Below are positions 32,965-44,436 of a stretch of DNA of 64,000 bases, in pieces (position 1 is the stretch's first letter; every line of letters starts with the position of its first letter). The stretch spans positions 6,944,001 through 7,008,000 of the forward strand of contig CP075494.1 in assembly GCA_021613535.1 (NCBI GenBank), read 5' to 3'. The position numbers were made by a program, and so were the translations under genes. This DNA comes from Adineta vaga. Taxonomy: Eukaryota; Rotifera. The notes below the pieces were generated by a model, which ran no database searches, was not told the origin of the DNA, and worked only from the letters and a program-made list of their open reading frames with translations.

Positions 32965-35900
32965 ATGTTAAATAGGTCAACAGAAAGTGTCTTAAGCACT
33001 GCAACTTATAATCAGTAAGTTCATTCTTAGTTAAATATTTCGACCAATACACTATTTCTGAATATATATTTCTTATTTGGAAGATCATCCAAACAAAAAC
33101 AATGGTTATTACCTTTATCTATATTTTTTGGCATTATCATTGTTCTTCTTCTCATTTCAACAATTGTATTTGCTATTTTATACGGTACTGAACGAATTAG
33201 TGCCAATGCATATTCCAAAACGACAGGTAACAATATTATCGAATAATCAAAATAAAACAAACAAATATACATATAGTCATCCCAATCAATAGTACCAATG
33301 ACCTATGTTTAAGTCCCTACTGTATCAAAGCAGGTTGGCATACTTTTGATAATCAAATCATTCTTATTTTATTGTTATAGCAAATGATTTTCTCGAGCAT
33401 ATCGATGAGACAATCAATCCATGCGAAAATTTTTATCAATTTGCATGTGGTAGTTGGATGAAAAAAGCAAAAATACCTTCGGATGGTAAACAATTTAATG
33501 AAGTGTGAATATAATTTGTTTTGAATTACAGCTAGTTACCGAGATACATTTGAAGAAATGCAAAATCAAATTGATAATGATATTGCTAATCTTCTTTCGA
33601 TGCCAACATCAAATACAACTGTCGAGCCAAATTCAATTATCAATGCTCGTCGTCTGTATGCTTCATGTGTGAATGAAGAAGCGATAGAGACAGATGATGT
33701 TCGTGTGATACTATCATTTATTGACACAGAACTAGGTGGTTGGCCTATCTTGCTTGGATCAACATGGGATGCATCAACATTTGATTTATCTCGACTATTA
33801 TTGAAACTCAATCAATATAATACATTCATATTTTTTTATATAATGACTGGTATTGATGAACAAAATTCAACGAATAATTGTATTTATGTTAGTAAACGCC
33901 TAGAGATATTCATCATTAACAAAAAAATATTCATTTCAGATTGGCCAAAGTAGTCTTGGTCTTAAGGATCGTAGTTACTATATGAACGAAACTCAAATAA
34001 CTCAAGCATATCGAAATTATATGAAAAGTTTAGCTCTAGTATTAACGAACGATACATCAATGATTGATCATGATATCATTGATATATACGATTTTGAAAA
34101 AACAATTGCACAAGTATATCCTTTTCATGCATTTATACTCTAATATACTTCTTCTTTTTTTATATAGTATTTTTGGACAACAGCTCAACAATATGCCGGA
34201 GACTATAATCGTACAACTTTCCGTAATCTTTCGTCTCTGGTGAACACTTCCGTAAGTATTATTTTTTTCTCTCTAAAGAAATCCATATTTCATTTTTCTA
34301 ATTAGTTTGATATTACTAATCATCTTCAACGTGTTTATCTTCTGGGAAATGTTACTCTTGTCGATGAAGATATTGTCATGATCAGTGAATTGGATGTATT
34401 ACGCAATATTTCACAGAGTATTACACAACAATCATCACGAACACTTCAGAACTATTTAGTTTGGCGATTTATGATGAAACAGGTCGATCATATGCCAGAA
34501 CGATTTCGAGCAATTAAACAACAATTTAGCAAAGTATTTCGAGGAATCATTGCTGAACAACCGCGATCTATTCAATGTACTACATATGTGTTAAGAAACA
34601 TAGGTTTTGCTGTATCGAAACTTTATATTACTGAATATTTTGATAAAAATGCTCGCAGAGAAGTAATTTAGATTTTCATTGATAAGACATCGATACTATT
34701 CATTCTCTCTTAGGCAATTAGAATGATTAGTAACATTCGAGATGCGTTCGGTCAGATGATCAATCAATCGACATGGATGGATTCTTTTTCTAAGAATGTA
34801 GCGATTGAAAAAGTAAAAATTCGTCTGATTACTTTATTAATGAAATGGTGTTCATTATAATTTTAGCTACAAGCACTTCATGAAAAAATTGGTTATCCTA
34901 ATGGTTTAGATAGTGATAATAACACTGATTTAGAAAATCGATATGCAGAAGTATGACATATTTCTTTGAACTTCATTTTATTTGTTTGACATTTTAGTAT
35001 GTTTTCAATTCATCTCATATGGAAAATGTTTTGACTCTTCTACGTATAAAAGCAAAAAACAGTTTTCAAAAACTACGAAAACCGATTGATCGAGAAGCCT
35101 GGGCATACATGCTTCCAACAGATGTGAATGCAAATTACCATGCATCATTCAATGCTATGAGTAAGAATGATAGTCTATTTGAAAAGAAACGATATATCAG
35201 AATCATTTCTATGTAGCTTTCACCGCTGCTATTCTTCAATCACCTTTCTTTCACAAAGATGCACCAAAGTAAGATAGTTCTCTTATCAATGAAATCCATT
35301 TTTTATTTCATTTTTAGATACCTTAATTATGGTGGTCAGTTTTGATTGATATTGAAAAGATTGCGAGATGAACAAATGATTATTGTGTAATTTAGGTATT
35401 GGAATGGTTATAGGACATGAAATAACTCATGGTTTTGATTCTGGCGGTCGACAATTTGATAAGGATGGTAATAAAATTCGTTGGTGGACAAATCAAACTA
35501 TTGATGCTTTCGAGAAACAAAAGAAATGTATCATTGAACAATACAATAATTATACAGTATCTCAAGTCAATATGCAGGTTTCTCTATTTGTTTTCTCATA
35601 CTTTCGAATAAATCTGTTTTCGTTTGTTTAGATGGATGGTGAACTGACACAAGATGAAAATATTGCAGATAACGGTGGATTGAAAGAAGCCTTTTACGTG
35701 AGTTTATTGACTCTTTCATTCATAGGTAACTGCTAGCAATTTAAAGGCGTACCAAAAATGGATGAGAACCAATGAAAATATGGACAAAAAGTTACCAGGT
35801 TTATCGAAATATTCAGCAGAACAAATGTTCTTTCTCAATTTTGGTCGATTGTGGTGTGCCGTTTCTACAGATCAATCTGCAAAGAAGGATATATTGATGG

Positions 35901-36081
35901 ATGAACATGCACCCTATGAATTCAGGTTGAGTTGCATCTACAAACTTCATACTATTTCATTAAAACTTAATTGTATTCTAGAGTACTCGGTCCTACGTCG
36001 AACTTTGCTGAATTTGATCGAGTATTTCATTGTCATCCAGGTCAACGAAATAGTCGAATTAATAAATGTATAGTTTGGTAA
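32965..36081 (+). CDS. Neprilysin-like M13 zinc metallopeptidase
   Basis: About 14 short-intron exons. The first (32965-33014) starts [17 protein letters not shown]; the second provides a type II membrane anchor ([20 protein letters not shown]). The lumenal part opens with [20 protein letters not shown], then [12 protein letters not shown], typical M13 sequence. The catalytic core has NANYHASF (the NAxY substrate motif), [16 protein letters not shown] with the zinc ligands of HExxH, and DENIADNGG with the third ligand Glu. The end reads [14 protein letters not shown] and CIVW, the conserved C-terminal CxxW. The exons cover the whole family length of about 750 residues without a break. M13 enzymes cleave small peptides outside the cell. 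The strand before the active site reads [13 protein letters not shown] where family members usually have VFPAGILQPPFF, so Pro-Ala-Gly has become Thr-Ala-Ala. Confidence 0.9.
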
Positions 36082-36397
36082 ATTATACTTGAAAAACTTA
36101 GCATATCAGTAGATTATTGATTGCAAAGTAACATTTCCTATTCCTGAATTAATTTTACGAAATTGAGTTTATATAATTTTATATGAAAAATAGTGGTTAT
36201 GAATGTAAATGCAAGAATAAGAATATGCAGGAATAAATATTTTTCATTGATACTGATATTCGAGAGAACACAATTATTATTAGAACATATAGTTCTATTT
36301 ATTTGGTCATCACAATTACACACATAAAAGCTTTCACTCATCAATATTGATTAAGAAATGAATACAGACAAAATAATATTGAAAAAAATTAAGCATA
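36082..36397. other. Convergent intergenic spacer
   Basis: About 315 bp between the 3' ends of the M13 gene (plus) and the ankyrin-repeat gene (minus). AT-rich, no feature seen. Confidence 0.5.
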
Positions 36398-38902
36398 TCA
36401 TTCCAGATCATTAGGATTAACTCCTAATTTGCTCGCTCGTAGACGTGCTGCAGCCATACGTGAAACAATCACGGGTATGAATATGATACCTACAATTTGA
36501 ATAGCAGCGGGACTTTGAAGACGCCATTCAAGACCATTGACATTGTCAGTCGGATGTGGTTTATAATGAGATACAGTACCTGGAAAAGCACGAAATGAGT
36601 CATTCGCAATTCGACAATCGAGTACAGCTATCATTTCTTGATCATTAAAAGGAAATGTAATAGCGTAGACTGGATCGGAACAATAATGAATGCTCGGACT
36701 AACAAAGATTGCATTAGCAAAATCATCTATATTGAAAGCTTTTACACCACGTGAAATATGATTATCCGGTGGACAGACACGAAAACCACTTGAAACGACT
36801 GTACTTGGCATAACCAGTCCATCCATAAGTATCGATCGAATAACTTTAATCGATGTACCATGATAAGCTGAATGTGGAAAACGTTTTAGATCAGGTTCGC
36901 ATATTTTTAAATACTGACAGTGAACTGGTTGTTCACGTGTATCAAATAGATCGCCAGCAAGTGCTTGAATAAACATATCAGGTAGAAGAGAGAATAATTT
37001 CGGTATAATTTCAACTTCACGAATAAAAGCATGTTTACCATCGAGACGTGATAAGCGTTTATGTCGATTACTGAGAGAGAACCAATAACCAGAATTAGGA
37101 AGCCAAGTATACAGTTTTGCATTTGATTCTCCTTTGAAAGTAACAGTTGGTAATTCATTAAAGCGATCTTGATGATTTTTACATCGTATTTCGAAGAGAC
37201 AAAGACATCCAGATAATTGAAAATCGTCAGGATCTGGTGTGAAAATATATTTAATATCGAAAGATATATCCTTATCTGTACAATTCGGTGCAAAATCAAA
37301 TTGTACATTTCCTATGTTGAATGATTGCGTTTTGTTGGATGCTGCTGTAACCTGCAGTGAACTTCTTTGACATTTCGAACTAAAACTTCGATCAAAACCA
37401 CGTGTTTCTAAGCCGGTAAGTTCTTTTCGTGCGGTATAACCACTATTCTTATATCGCGGAGAAGTATAAGCTATAAGACACAAAGGTAAATCTATGAATT
37501 TAGTGTTAACATGACGGGCACAATATACAGCGGATAATAAGTTGCTCTCATCATTATTTAGATTTAGAGGACTTCGAGCAACTGAAAACCATCGATATTC
37601 ATCGCGTAATGGTAGTGGTAAGGCTTTAATGAGATCGTTAACTGTCGCATTGCATTCTAGCTGTACTGTTGCTATCGGTTTGTTACCTGAACTCTTACCA
37701 TCACCATATAATTCAACAGGAATAATTTTTTCTACAGCTAAATCTTGTCGATATCGTTCCAAGAGTTTTTTTATCTCATTGTTCTTTGTTTCATCATAAG
37801 GAGTAGAATCATATTGATTTCTAATACTTGTATCAGCACCTCGATTTAATAATAATTCTACAGTAGATACATGATTATGAAAGACAGCGCCATGCAATGG
37901 TGTACTACGCGAATTAGGTAATTGAGCATTGATATTTGCACCATTATCTAGAAGCCATTTAGCAACAGCTGTTTGACCAAAACGACATGCAATATAAAGT
38001 ATATTTGTTCCGTTTTCATCGGTCGAATTTGGTGATTTGCCATCGAAATAATAATCAAACCACCAATCTATACCATCTTTAGCCATTGTAAACATATTCT
38101 GTTCACGTATAGTGCAAAATAGATCAGATATACCTTTACTATCGTGTCTCATACCTTCTTGTTCAGCTGTCATGCCCCATTTATTTACTAATTTAGGATA
38201 AGCACCTCGATTCAAAAGATATTCAACAATATTAGCATGACCACCATAAGCAGCAAGATGAAGTGCAGAATTTAAATTAATATCCACAATATCAAGATTA
38301 GCGGATTGTTTTTCGATTAACCATACAGCAAGTTGAAAATGACCTTTTTTACATGCACATTGAAGTAACGTTTGTCGTTGAACATGATATTGTGTATCAA
38401 TATGATCCTCAATGGTATCTACATTTTCTTTGAACCAATCAAGTTGATTATTAGCTGCACGAACAAATAATGTTTCTTTTAATTCATTAAATGCTTTGCG
38501 AACATCATCATTGTAAGCTTCTTTTTCCGGCAAATTACCACTACGATTTTGTATGTTATAATCGGCACCACTTTCTAATAGACATCGAACAATTTCTGCA
38601 TGTCCAAAAAATGCAGCTGCATGTAAAGCTGAACTTCCCGTTCGTTGAAGTAAGTCAGGATTGGCACCTTGTTCAATTAAATAGTACACAGCATCAACAT
38701 TGCATGCACGTGCAGCGCAATACAATGGTGTCTGACCTGAAACTCCATGACGTTCATCAATCTGTACTAATTTCGCTTTCTGTAAACGCTGTTTCAGTTC
38801 CGATGCAAGATCTGGTTCGGCTGCTAATTGTTGAAGTGTATATCTAGAGATATTTATACTAGAACTCCACTCTTTTCGTTCCATATTGTTTGCGTTTGTC
38901 AT
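36398..38902 (-). CDS. Intronless ankyrin-repeat protein with predicted ADP-ribosyltransferase-like C-terminus
   Basis: One uninterrupted frame of about 835 residues (ATGs at 38902 and 38884 both fit). Six ankyrin repeats are visible, including GQTPLYCAARACNVDAVYYL, GSSALHAAAFFGHAEIVRCL, NSALHLAAYGGHANIVEYLL and STPLHGAVFHNHVSTVELLL. A middle region of unknown fold follows (ELYGDGKSSGNKPIATVQLE onwards). The last 150 residues contain AYHGTSIKVIRSILMDGL, FANAIFVSPSIHYCSDPVYA and GLEWRLQSPAAI. The ordered His (HGT), Tyr (IHY) and Glu (LEWR) look like the H-Y-E triad of PARP-type ADP-ribosyltransferases; this is an inference from motif order. The tail is basic (SRMAAARLRASKLG). Being a 2.5-kb single exon in a region where nearly every other gene is split is unusual. 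A J-like domain frame overlaps its 5' end one base out of phase. Confidence 0.75.
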   Translation of the reverse strand: MTNANNMERKEWSSSINISRYTLQQLAAEPDLASELKQRLQKAKLVQIDERHGVSGQTPLYCAARACNVDAVYYLIEQGANPDLLQRTGSSALHAAAFFGHAEIVRCLLESGADYNIQNRSGNLPEKEAYNDDVRKAFNELKETLFVRAANNQLDWFKENVDTIEDHIDTQYHVQRQTLLQCACKKGHFQLAVWLIEKQSANLDIVDINLNSALHLAAYGGHANIVEYLLNRGAYPKLVNKWGMTAEQEGMRHDSKGISDLFCTIREQNMFTMAKDGIDWWFDYYFDGKSPNSTDENGTNILYIACRFGQTAVAKWLLDNGANINAQLPNSRSTPLHGAVFHNHVSTVELLLNRGADTSIRNQYDSTPYDETKNNEIKKLLERYRQDLAVEKIIPVELYGDGKSSGNKPIATVQLECNATVNDLIKALPLPLRDEYRWFSVARSPLNLNNDESNLLSAVYCARHVNTKFIDLPLCLIAYTSPRYKNSGYTARKELTGLETRGFDRSFSSKCQRSSLQVTAASNKTQSFNIGNVQFDFAPNCTDKDISFDIKYIFTPDPDDFQLSGCLCLFEIRCKNHQDRFNELPTVTFKGESNAKLYTWLPNSGYWFSLSNRHKRLSRLDGKHAFIREVEIIPKLFSLLPDMFIQALAGDLFDTREQPVHCQYLKICEPDLKRFPHSAYHGTSIKVIRSILMDGLVMPSTVVSSGFRVCPPDNHISRGVKAFNIDDFANAIFVSPSIHYCSDPVYAITFPFNDQEMIAVLDCRIANDSFRAFPGTVSHYKPHPTDNVNGLEWRLQSPAAIQIVGIIFIPVIVSRMAAARLRASKLGVNPNDLE

Positions 38903-39140
38903 GATCAGATAATGTTTCATAAGCACGACAGATTTGTCGAAATTTTTCAGGGGTGATAGTACGATTTTTCGATGATTTTTGTCGATCAATTTTAAACTCT
39001 TGAATTCGATCACGATAGGCAATACGTAACTGAAAATCATTACTACTTTCATCTACACCGAGAATATCATAAGGAGTAGCAGCCATAAATTCACTGTCGT
39101 TGTTGTGATGTGAATGTACGTAGGTAAATGAATGTCGCAC
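38859..39140 (-). CDS. J-like domain without HPD, overlapping the ankyrin frame by a +1 shift
   Basis: A short frame that contains a J-domain-like fold: PYDILGVDESSNDFQLRIAY, RDRIQEFKIDRQKS and FRQICRAYETLSDHDKRKQY. Helices I-IV and the closing KRKQYG are recognisable, but the HPD loop needed to stimulate Hsp70 reads KID, so classical co-chaperone activity is not expected. The likely start is the ATG at 39084-39086 (MAATPYDILG) or the upstream one at 39140. The frame ends at a TAG (38859-38861), directly after the J-like fold. The ankyrin-ART frame begins in the same place, displaced by one base, and no GT...AG pair of reasonable size rescues the junction. The two may therefore be one gene with a single-base change here, a programmed frameshift, or two overlapping genes. 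Confidence 0.6.
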   Translation of the reverse strand: MRHSFTYVHSHHNNDSEFMAATPYDILGVDESSNDFQLRIAYRDRIQEFKIDRQKSSKNRTITPEKFRQICRAYETLSDHDKRKQYGTKRVEF

Positions 39141-40135
39141 ATTTTTGTCAGTTCTGCTGCATCTAATACCTATTTTTTGTGGGAAAAAGTTGTTTTTCTT
39201 CCTTCTTGCATTTTACCCCTTCACTTATCGTTTGTTTGTCTATGACAGTTCTCGCATATGACGCTATTTTTATCGCTTTTGAATTTCATTTCAAACAATT
39301 TTTATCAAGATGGACACATGTGTATGTGTGCGCTAATATGCATATTTATGTTCCTTGACTATCGTTAATCAGTATCAGACTTCTCTCTTACATTTTCCAA
39401 AAGAGATTGAGAAAAGATGTACAGAATAATTGTGTGAAAATAGAATGATTTCGACCGTACATCAACTTATTCGGAAGAAATGAGACAGCTGTTAAGGAGA
39501 TTTCGCAAATAAACAATGATTAAACTAATATGTGAATAAAAAGACATTCATACACAGTGCTAGAAATGTTGAGAATGATTTCGATTATAATCAGAGCTGT
39601 GTTTCATTTTGAAAAAAACTAATTTATCAGAAGTCTTTTTCTGTATGTTTTGAATTTAATTTTAAAGATCAAATGAAATTCAATTTTATATGATTTTTCT
39701 TCTTGAAATTAACTTGTTTTAATTCATGTATGAATGAAACTAATTAATATTAATCGAAATATATGCTTCCATAGTATCAGTAGAAAATCGTAATGAAATT
39801 GTGGAATAGATCTTATCGAAGTAAAAATAGAATACACACATTGAAATGGATAGAATTTTCACGTCACTTGTATGAAAATATTTTTCACTTGACACATTTT
39901 CATGCAAGCAGTTTGTTATGAGGCAATCAACGTTGTTACGTTCGATGATTCTTGTTCATGTTTCCGCATGATTTACCTCTCATGAAGAAAAAGGTATACA
40001 AAGTTTTGCATCTCTTTCTATCCATGTGGGTCGTGTTGACTAAGTTAAAAAATATTTGTTTTTTTTATCGACGAATATGTAGAATATTATATATCGTTCG
40101 GAGTCGTAATCATCGGTAAAGCGAATCTTAATCAA
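39141..40135. promoter_or_regulatory. Divergent upstream region, about 1 kb
   Basis: Lies between the J/ankyrin locus (minus) and cytochrome b561 (plus). AT-rich with no coding frame or RNA gene that I can support; it should contain both promoters. Confidence 0.45.
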
Positions 40136-41085
40136 ATGAGTTACACACACACATCATTTCAATGGTATTGTTCTATTGCAATATGTGCACAGATTATCGG
40201 TATTATTGCTACTATTTTAATCGGTGTTTTATTAGGACAATATGGCGGCGGTTTTGGATGGGGAGTAAGTTGCCATTATTTATTTTTTGTTTTAATTTAA
40301 AATATTCTATTCTTATCTTTAGTCGGATCTGGGCCAATTATTCAATAATCATCCATTATTTATGACACTTGGAATGATATTTTTCTATGGTGATGGTAAA
40401 TTCAATTCATGAAGTTTCGAATACAATGATTTTTTCACATTTTTTTAAAGCTATTTTGGTCTATCGTGTCTTTCCCGATGTGAAAAAGATTGGAGTGAAA
40501 ATTCTTCATGCTTTTCTATTAGGAACTTCATTAATTTTATCATCCATCGGTTTGAAAGCTGTTTTCGATAGTCATAGTCGAGCTAAACCACCAAAAGAAC
40601 ATCTCAATTCTCTTCACTCATGGGTTGGAATTACTACGGTTGTTCTATTTGGTTTACAATGGGTGTGTGGTTTCGTTGCTTTTCTTTTTCCTAAATTAAG
40701 TGAAAATATTCGTGCTGCTTATATGCCAAGGTAAAACTAATATCGATTTAGTTTCGAAATATCTTTTATCTATTTTCTGTAGTCACAAATTATGGGGAAA
40801 AATTATTTTCATTTTTGCAGTTTCAGCAGCGCTTATGGGTACTGTGGAAGAAGGTGTGTTGTAAGTTATTTCATTGTGTCGATTCTTCGCTTAATTATGC
40901 TATTTTTTAGCAATGGTTTCTTTGACAAAAAAACGATGAGAACTCAACGAAACATCATCAACCTCTATGGTATCTGTATTCTAATCTTTGCTGTTCTTGT
41001 ACTTTATCTCGTTAGTGATCCTGGATTCCAACGACCACCAGAACTTGAAAGTACAGCTGAAACTGAACCTCTGATTCAAAATTAA
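40136..41085 (+). CDS. Cytochrome b561 family transmembrane ascorbate-dependent reductase
   Basis: Five exons, the first starting MSYTHTSFQWYCSIAICAQI. Six membrane spans are visible. The four expected heme-ligand histidines occur in NHPLFMTLGMIFFYGDAILV, ILHAFLLGTSLILSS, LHSWVGITTVVLFGLQWVCG and SHKLWGKIIFIFAVSAALMG. The C-terminal tail (PELESTAETEPLIQN) is acidic and ends in a EPLIQ-type sorting-like motif, as in lysosomal CYB561A3-type proteins. Members of the family pass electrons from cytosolic ascorbate across a membrane to ferric iron or monodehydroascorbate, using two b hemes. It is near 240 residues, the usual family length. Which paralogue (CYB561, CYBRD1 or CYB561A3) cannot be decided by eye. 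Confidence 0.92.
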
Positions 41086-42160
41086 AAATATTTCTCGAAA
41101 CAAAAGATGAACAGTTACATTTGGACAAAAGTGTCTTTTCTTTTATCTCACTGTTATTAGACGCCAAAATTCACTATTTTTTTCTTCATATTTAAACTAA
41201 AGATATAAAATAGCATACACATATAATCAATCAAATGTATTTTCACATTCCACGTATTTGATATCGATTAGCAGAACTAATGAGTTTACTTTCATTTTCT
41301 TTCAATCTCTACAGAGATAGAAATGTATATATCATCAGATGATGTTTTTCGTAAGCTTATGCAAATCCCAATTCTCCTAAGTGATTTACTTTCAATAGAA
41401 ATATATTTGTTTATTTAACATTTTCACAAAAAAAGAAAAAGAATTCTTTCGACTACCATTTGTAAATAGAACGAAGAAAACAAGATATTAATTTGCTTTG
41501 TTCTTTTTACGCATCAATATCAATCTCAGTGGAATATTATCTTCAAATCAATTAACAAAGACGAATATCATTCATATACTTTATCAAGGGAATTAAACAG
41601 AAAGAATTAATTACCTTTAGTCGATCTTCTTCTGTTTTGACGTAGTTAATATATGAAATAAATCTCATTTATTGAGAGATTTGCTCTTAGAGTTAATAGA
41701 AATAGACGATAATTACTTTGCACCTGTCTTTCTGATATACATCAATCTAGTTTTCTTTTTCTTTGGACTATACTTTTTAGATTTTAAATAGTATGTTTAA
41801 AGAAAAAGACTGAAAGATGTTATTACATATTTTCATTTGATGATTCGTTTGCAATCTATACTGTTATCTATACTCGTCTTCTCTTTCTGTTATCAGTCTA
41901 CTTGTACATCATCAGTAATACAGAAATAGAGAGAAGAAGAACAAGAAGAAGGAGAAGAAGAGAAGAAATGATTCTTAATTGCTATTCGATCCTTTCATCA
42001 AGCACAATTTCAATCAACCAACCAGATAAAAGTAAACGATACTAAGTAAGAGAAGAAAAAAAGTAAGTTGCAGATGTACACATCTCATCATGATGAAATC
42101 CAATTGTAAACTTATATTTCATCTATAATACATTGTAGTACTTTGAAAAAAGAAATCATC
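41086..42160. promoter_or_regulatory. Upstream region of the MyoD-family gene
   Basis: About 1.1 kb. A purine-rich GAA/GAGAA tract lies at about 41930-41968. A CATTGTAG acceptor-like site at 42131-42138 precedes the MyoD-family start codon by about 23 bases. No gene is visible; control elements for a tissue-specific gene are likely here but not identifiable by eye. Confidence 0.4.
41930..41968 (+). repeat. Imperfect purine (GAA/GAGAA) tract
   Basis: All-purine stretch with mixed GAA, GGA and GAGAA units about 190 bp upstream of the MyoD-family start codon. Such tracts can form unusual DNA structures or act as GAGA-type promoter elements. Confidence 0.65.
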
Positions 42161-43490
42161 ATGATGACAGATTTTCGCAGTTGTCAACCATCGTATTGTG
42201 ATAATTCAGCGGTAACATCATCAATGCCTTCTGTTGTTTCATCATATGGTTCGTATTATCATCCAAATAATACATCAATTCAATTAGATGAACAATATGT
42301 TCAATTTCCACCTTCCTACTCCTCTCAATTTTATCCTCAATTACCCTATGATTATGATTCGTCTTCATCATTTTTACCGCATTATTCAACACTTCAACCA
42401 GTTAATTCATCTTATACAACACCGACTGATTTCAATGCTGAAAAATCACTAAATCATATGTATACATCTTTACCATTACAACCAACTCTTTCAATAACTT
42501 CACCAGTTGAATCACGATCATCATCGACTCATTCAGGTGATGAACAAACAAATTCAGCATTAACAACAACAACAGTCAAAACCGACATACAAACACGATC
42601 CTATGCTCATACAGGCCTTTGTGATGGTACACATCGTTGTTTATTATGGGCATGTAAGACATGTAAACGTAAAACAGTGACTGTTGATCGACGGAAAGCA
42701 GCAACGATACGTGAACGACGACGTTTAAGGAAAGTGAATGAAGCATTCGAAGTATTAAAACGACGAACATGTTCAAATCCAACTCAACGTTTACCGAAAG
42801 TGGAAATCTTACGTAATGCAATGGATTATATTGACAATTTAGAAGATTTAATTCGATCAGCAGGCCTTAGTTCTAAAACATTTCGACAAGATTTAGATGA
42901 GAAAAAACCAAATTCAAATGAAGTAAATCATCTTTTTTTTCTAAGTTCTATACTCATGCATATCTATATAGTTATCACTAGCAAGATCATCAACTGTTAA
43001 TTACAATGAAAAATATAATACAACAACAATAGCAACAGATTTTAGTAGTAATTCAACAACACCGACTATCTATGGTACAATGGATACTAGTCGTAAGTAA
43101 ATGAGAAGAGTTTTTTTTCTCTTCTTCTTCTTCTCTTATCAAATGTGCTAAATAGCATGTTGATAATGTGTGCATGAATTTATTTGATGTTTTAACAACA
43201 CATGCTATGTATCCATCTTTTCTCATTGAATTAAGACAAAGATACTATCATTAGCAGCATTGGACTTACTCATCTATATAAATGATTGCTATGATTATCA
43301 AGCAAGTCAATCATTGATTTTTTTTTCTATTCTATTTTTAGATTATACTGAAATGATCTCAACACAACGTTCATCATCAATAGCAACAGTATCAAGTCTC
43401 GATTGTTTATCAATGATTGTCGAAAGTATCGATCCAAATAAATTAGTTACTTCATCAAATAATAATACACTTTTAAATCAATGTTGTTGA
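42161..43490 (+). CDS. MRF: Myogenic regulatory factor, MyoD family bHLH
   Basis: Three exons (42161-42922, 42972-43092, 43342-43490) encode about 343 residues. After a Ser/Tyr/Pro-rich N-terminal half comes the family's Cys/His motif, [18 protein letters not shown], and the b[43 protein letters not shown] and [15 protein letters not shown]. The Ala-Thr pair of the basic region and the junction Lys, the residues that confer myogenic activity, are all present. The last exon contains [15 protein letters not shown], matching the C-terminal amphipathic helix III of MyoD. As an E-box-binding factor that dimerises with E proteins it should specify muscle. The ATG at 42161 was chosen over an in-frame TTG at 42143. 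Vertebrates have four such genes; invertebrates generally have one. Confidence 0.95.
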
Positions 43491-44436
43491 TTCAAAAATA
43501 AACTCGTGTTCTTTCAGTAATTAATGAAAATGGAATTTTGTTGTTTTTTTTCTTCTTCTTCTTCGAAGTGCACATTTTAATCTTATAAACATTTGTTTTT
43601 GAAAACGTATATAAGAATAGAATAAATGAGTTCATTTATGTAGATATATCGATTATTTATATATGATATAAATACAATGCTATGCTGCACATATACATAT
43701 ATGAAGAGTGAATGTCAATGTCAGCAGAAGTTAGGGATAGAAGATCGATTGGTATTTCCAGTTTTACATCAATTAGCCAAAGGCAAACTGTGCTTTACAT
43801 CTATCTAGATACAGTTCGTGCATATCATTTGATGAATACACATGGAATTGGACTAATCTTTCTGAATTATATATATATATATTTATATATTTATTGGGAA
43901 TCTTCATTCTAATAAACTTTACATGTGATTTCTAACATGTTTATGAAGATACTGGGTAAGAATAGTAATTTGTTTTATTCATCAGATTGTATGAGTTGAA
44001 CAAATGAATAATGGAGAAATGATTATCTCTATGATTTCATTCGAGATCTTTGTCAATTAAATTTATTAGTATGAAGTTGTAGAAATGAGACAATGAATAG
44101 AAAAAAAGTGAATGTCATGAACATCTTTTTTCCTTCGGCGGAAATTATCATTTTTGTTCGGTTGATTGTCTTATTGAATGAATAATCCTATCGATAGTAG
44201 TGTGGTGTCTATATCATCCGTTTTCTTCTACTCCTTTACATACAACTTAGTTTTTATACTGAAAATAATTAAATCTTTTCTTGGTATAATAAGTGAATGA
44301 AGGACATGAAAATTATGAAGAAAACTGTTGTTTTCAGACAAAGAAATAAATGTGTTAGACTAACAACATTCATTCGTTTTTCTTGCTGTGTCAAACAGCA
44401 TTTCGTTCAATAACTCGCCTACTTATCAATATAACA
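43491..44436. other. Intergenic, about 950 bp
   Basis: 3' side of the MyoD-family gene with short (TA)n tracts near 43870-43890. The frame at 43712-43912 has no conserved content. Nothing else supportable. Confidence 0.45.

Noticed and set aside
37542-38847. Plus-strand frames opposite the ankyrin-ART gene
   Set aside because: Shadows of a long intronless gene on the other strand, with Cys/His-rich random composition.
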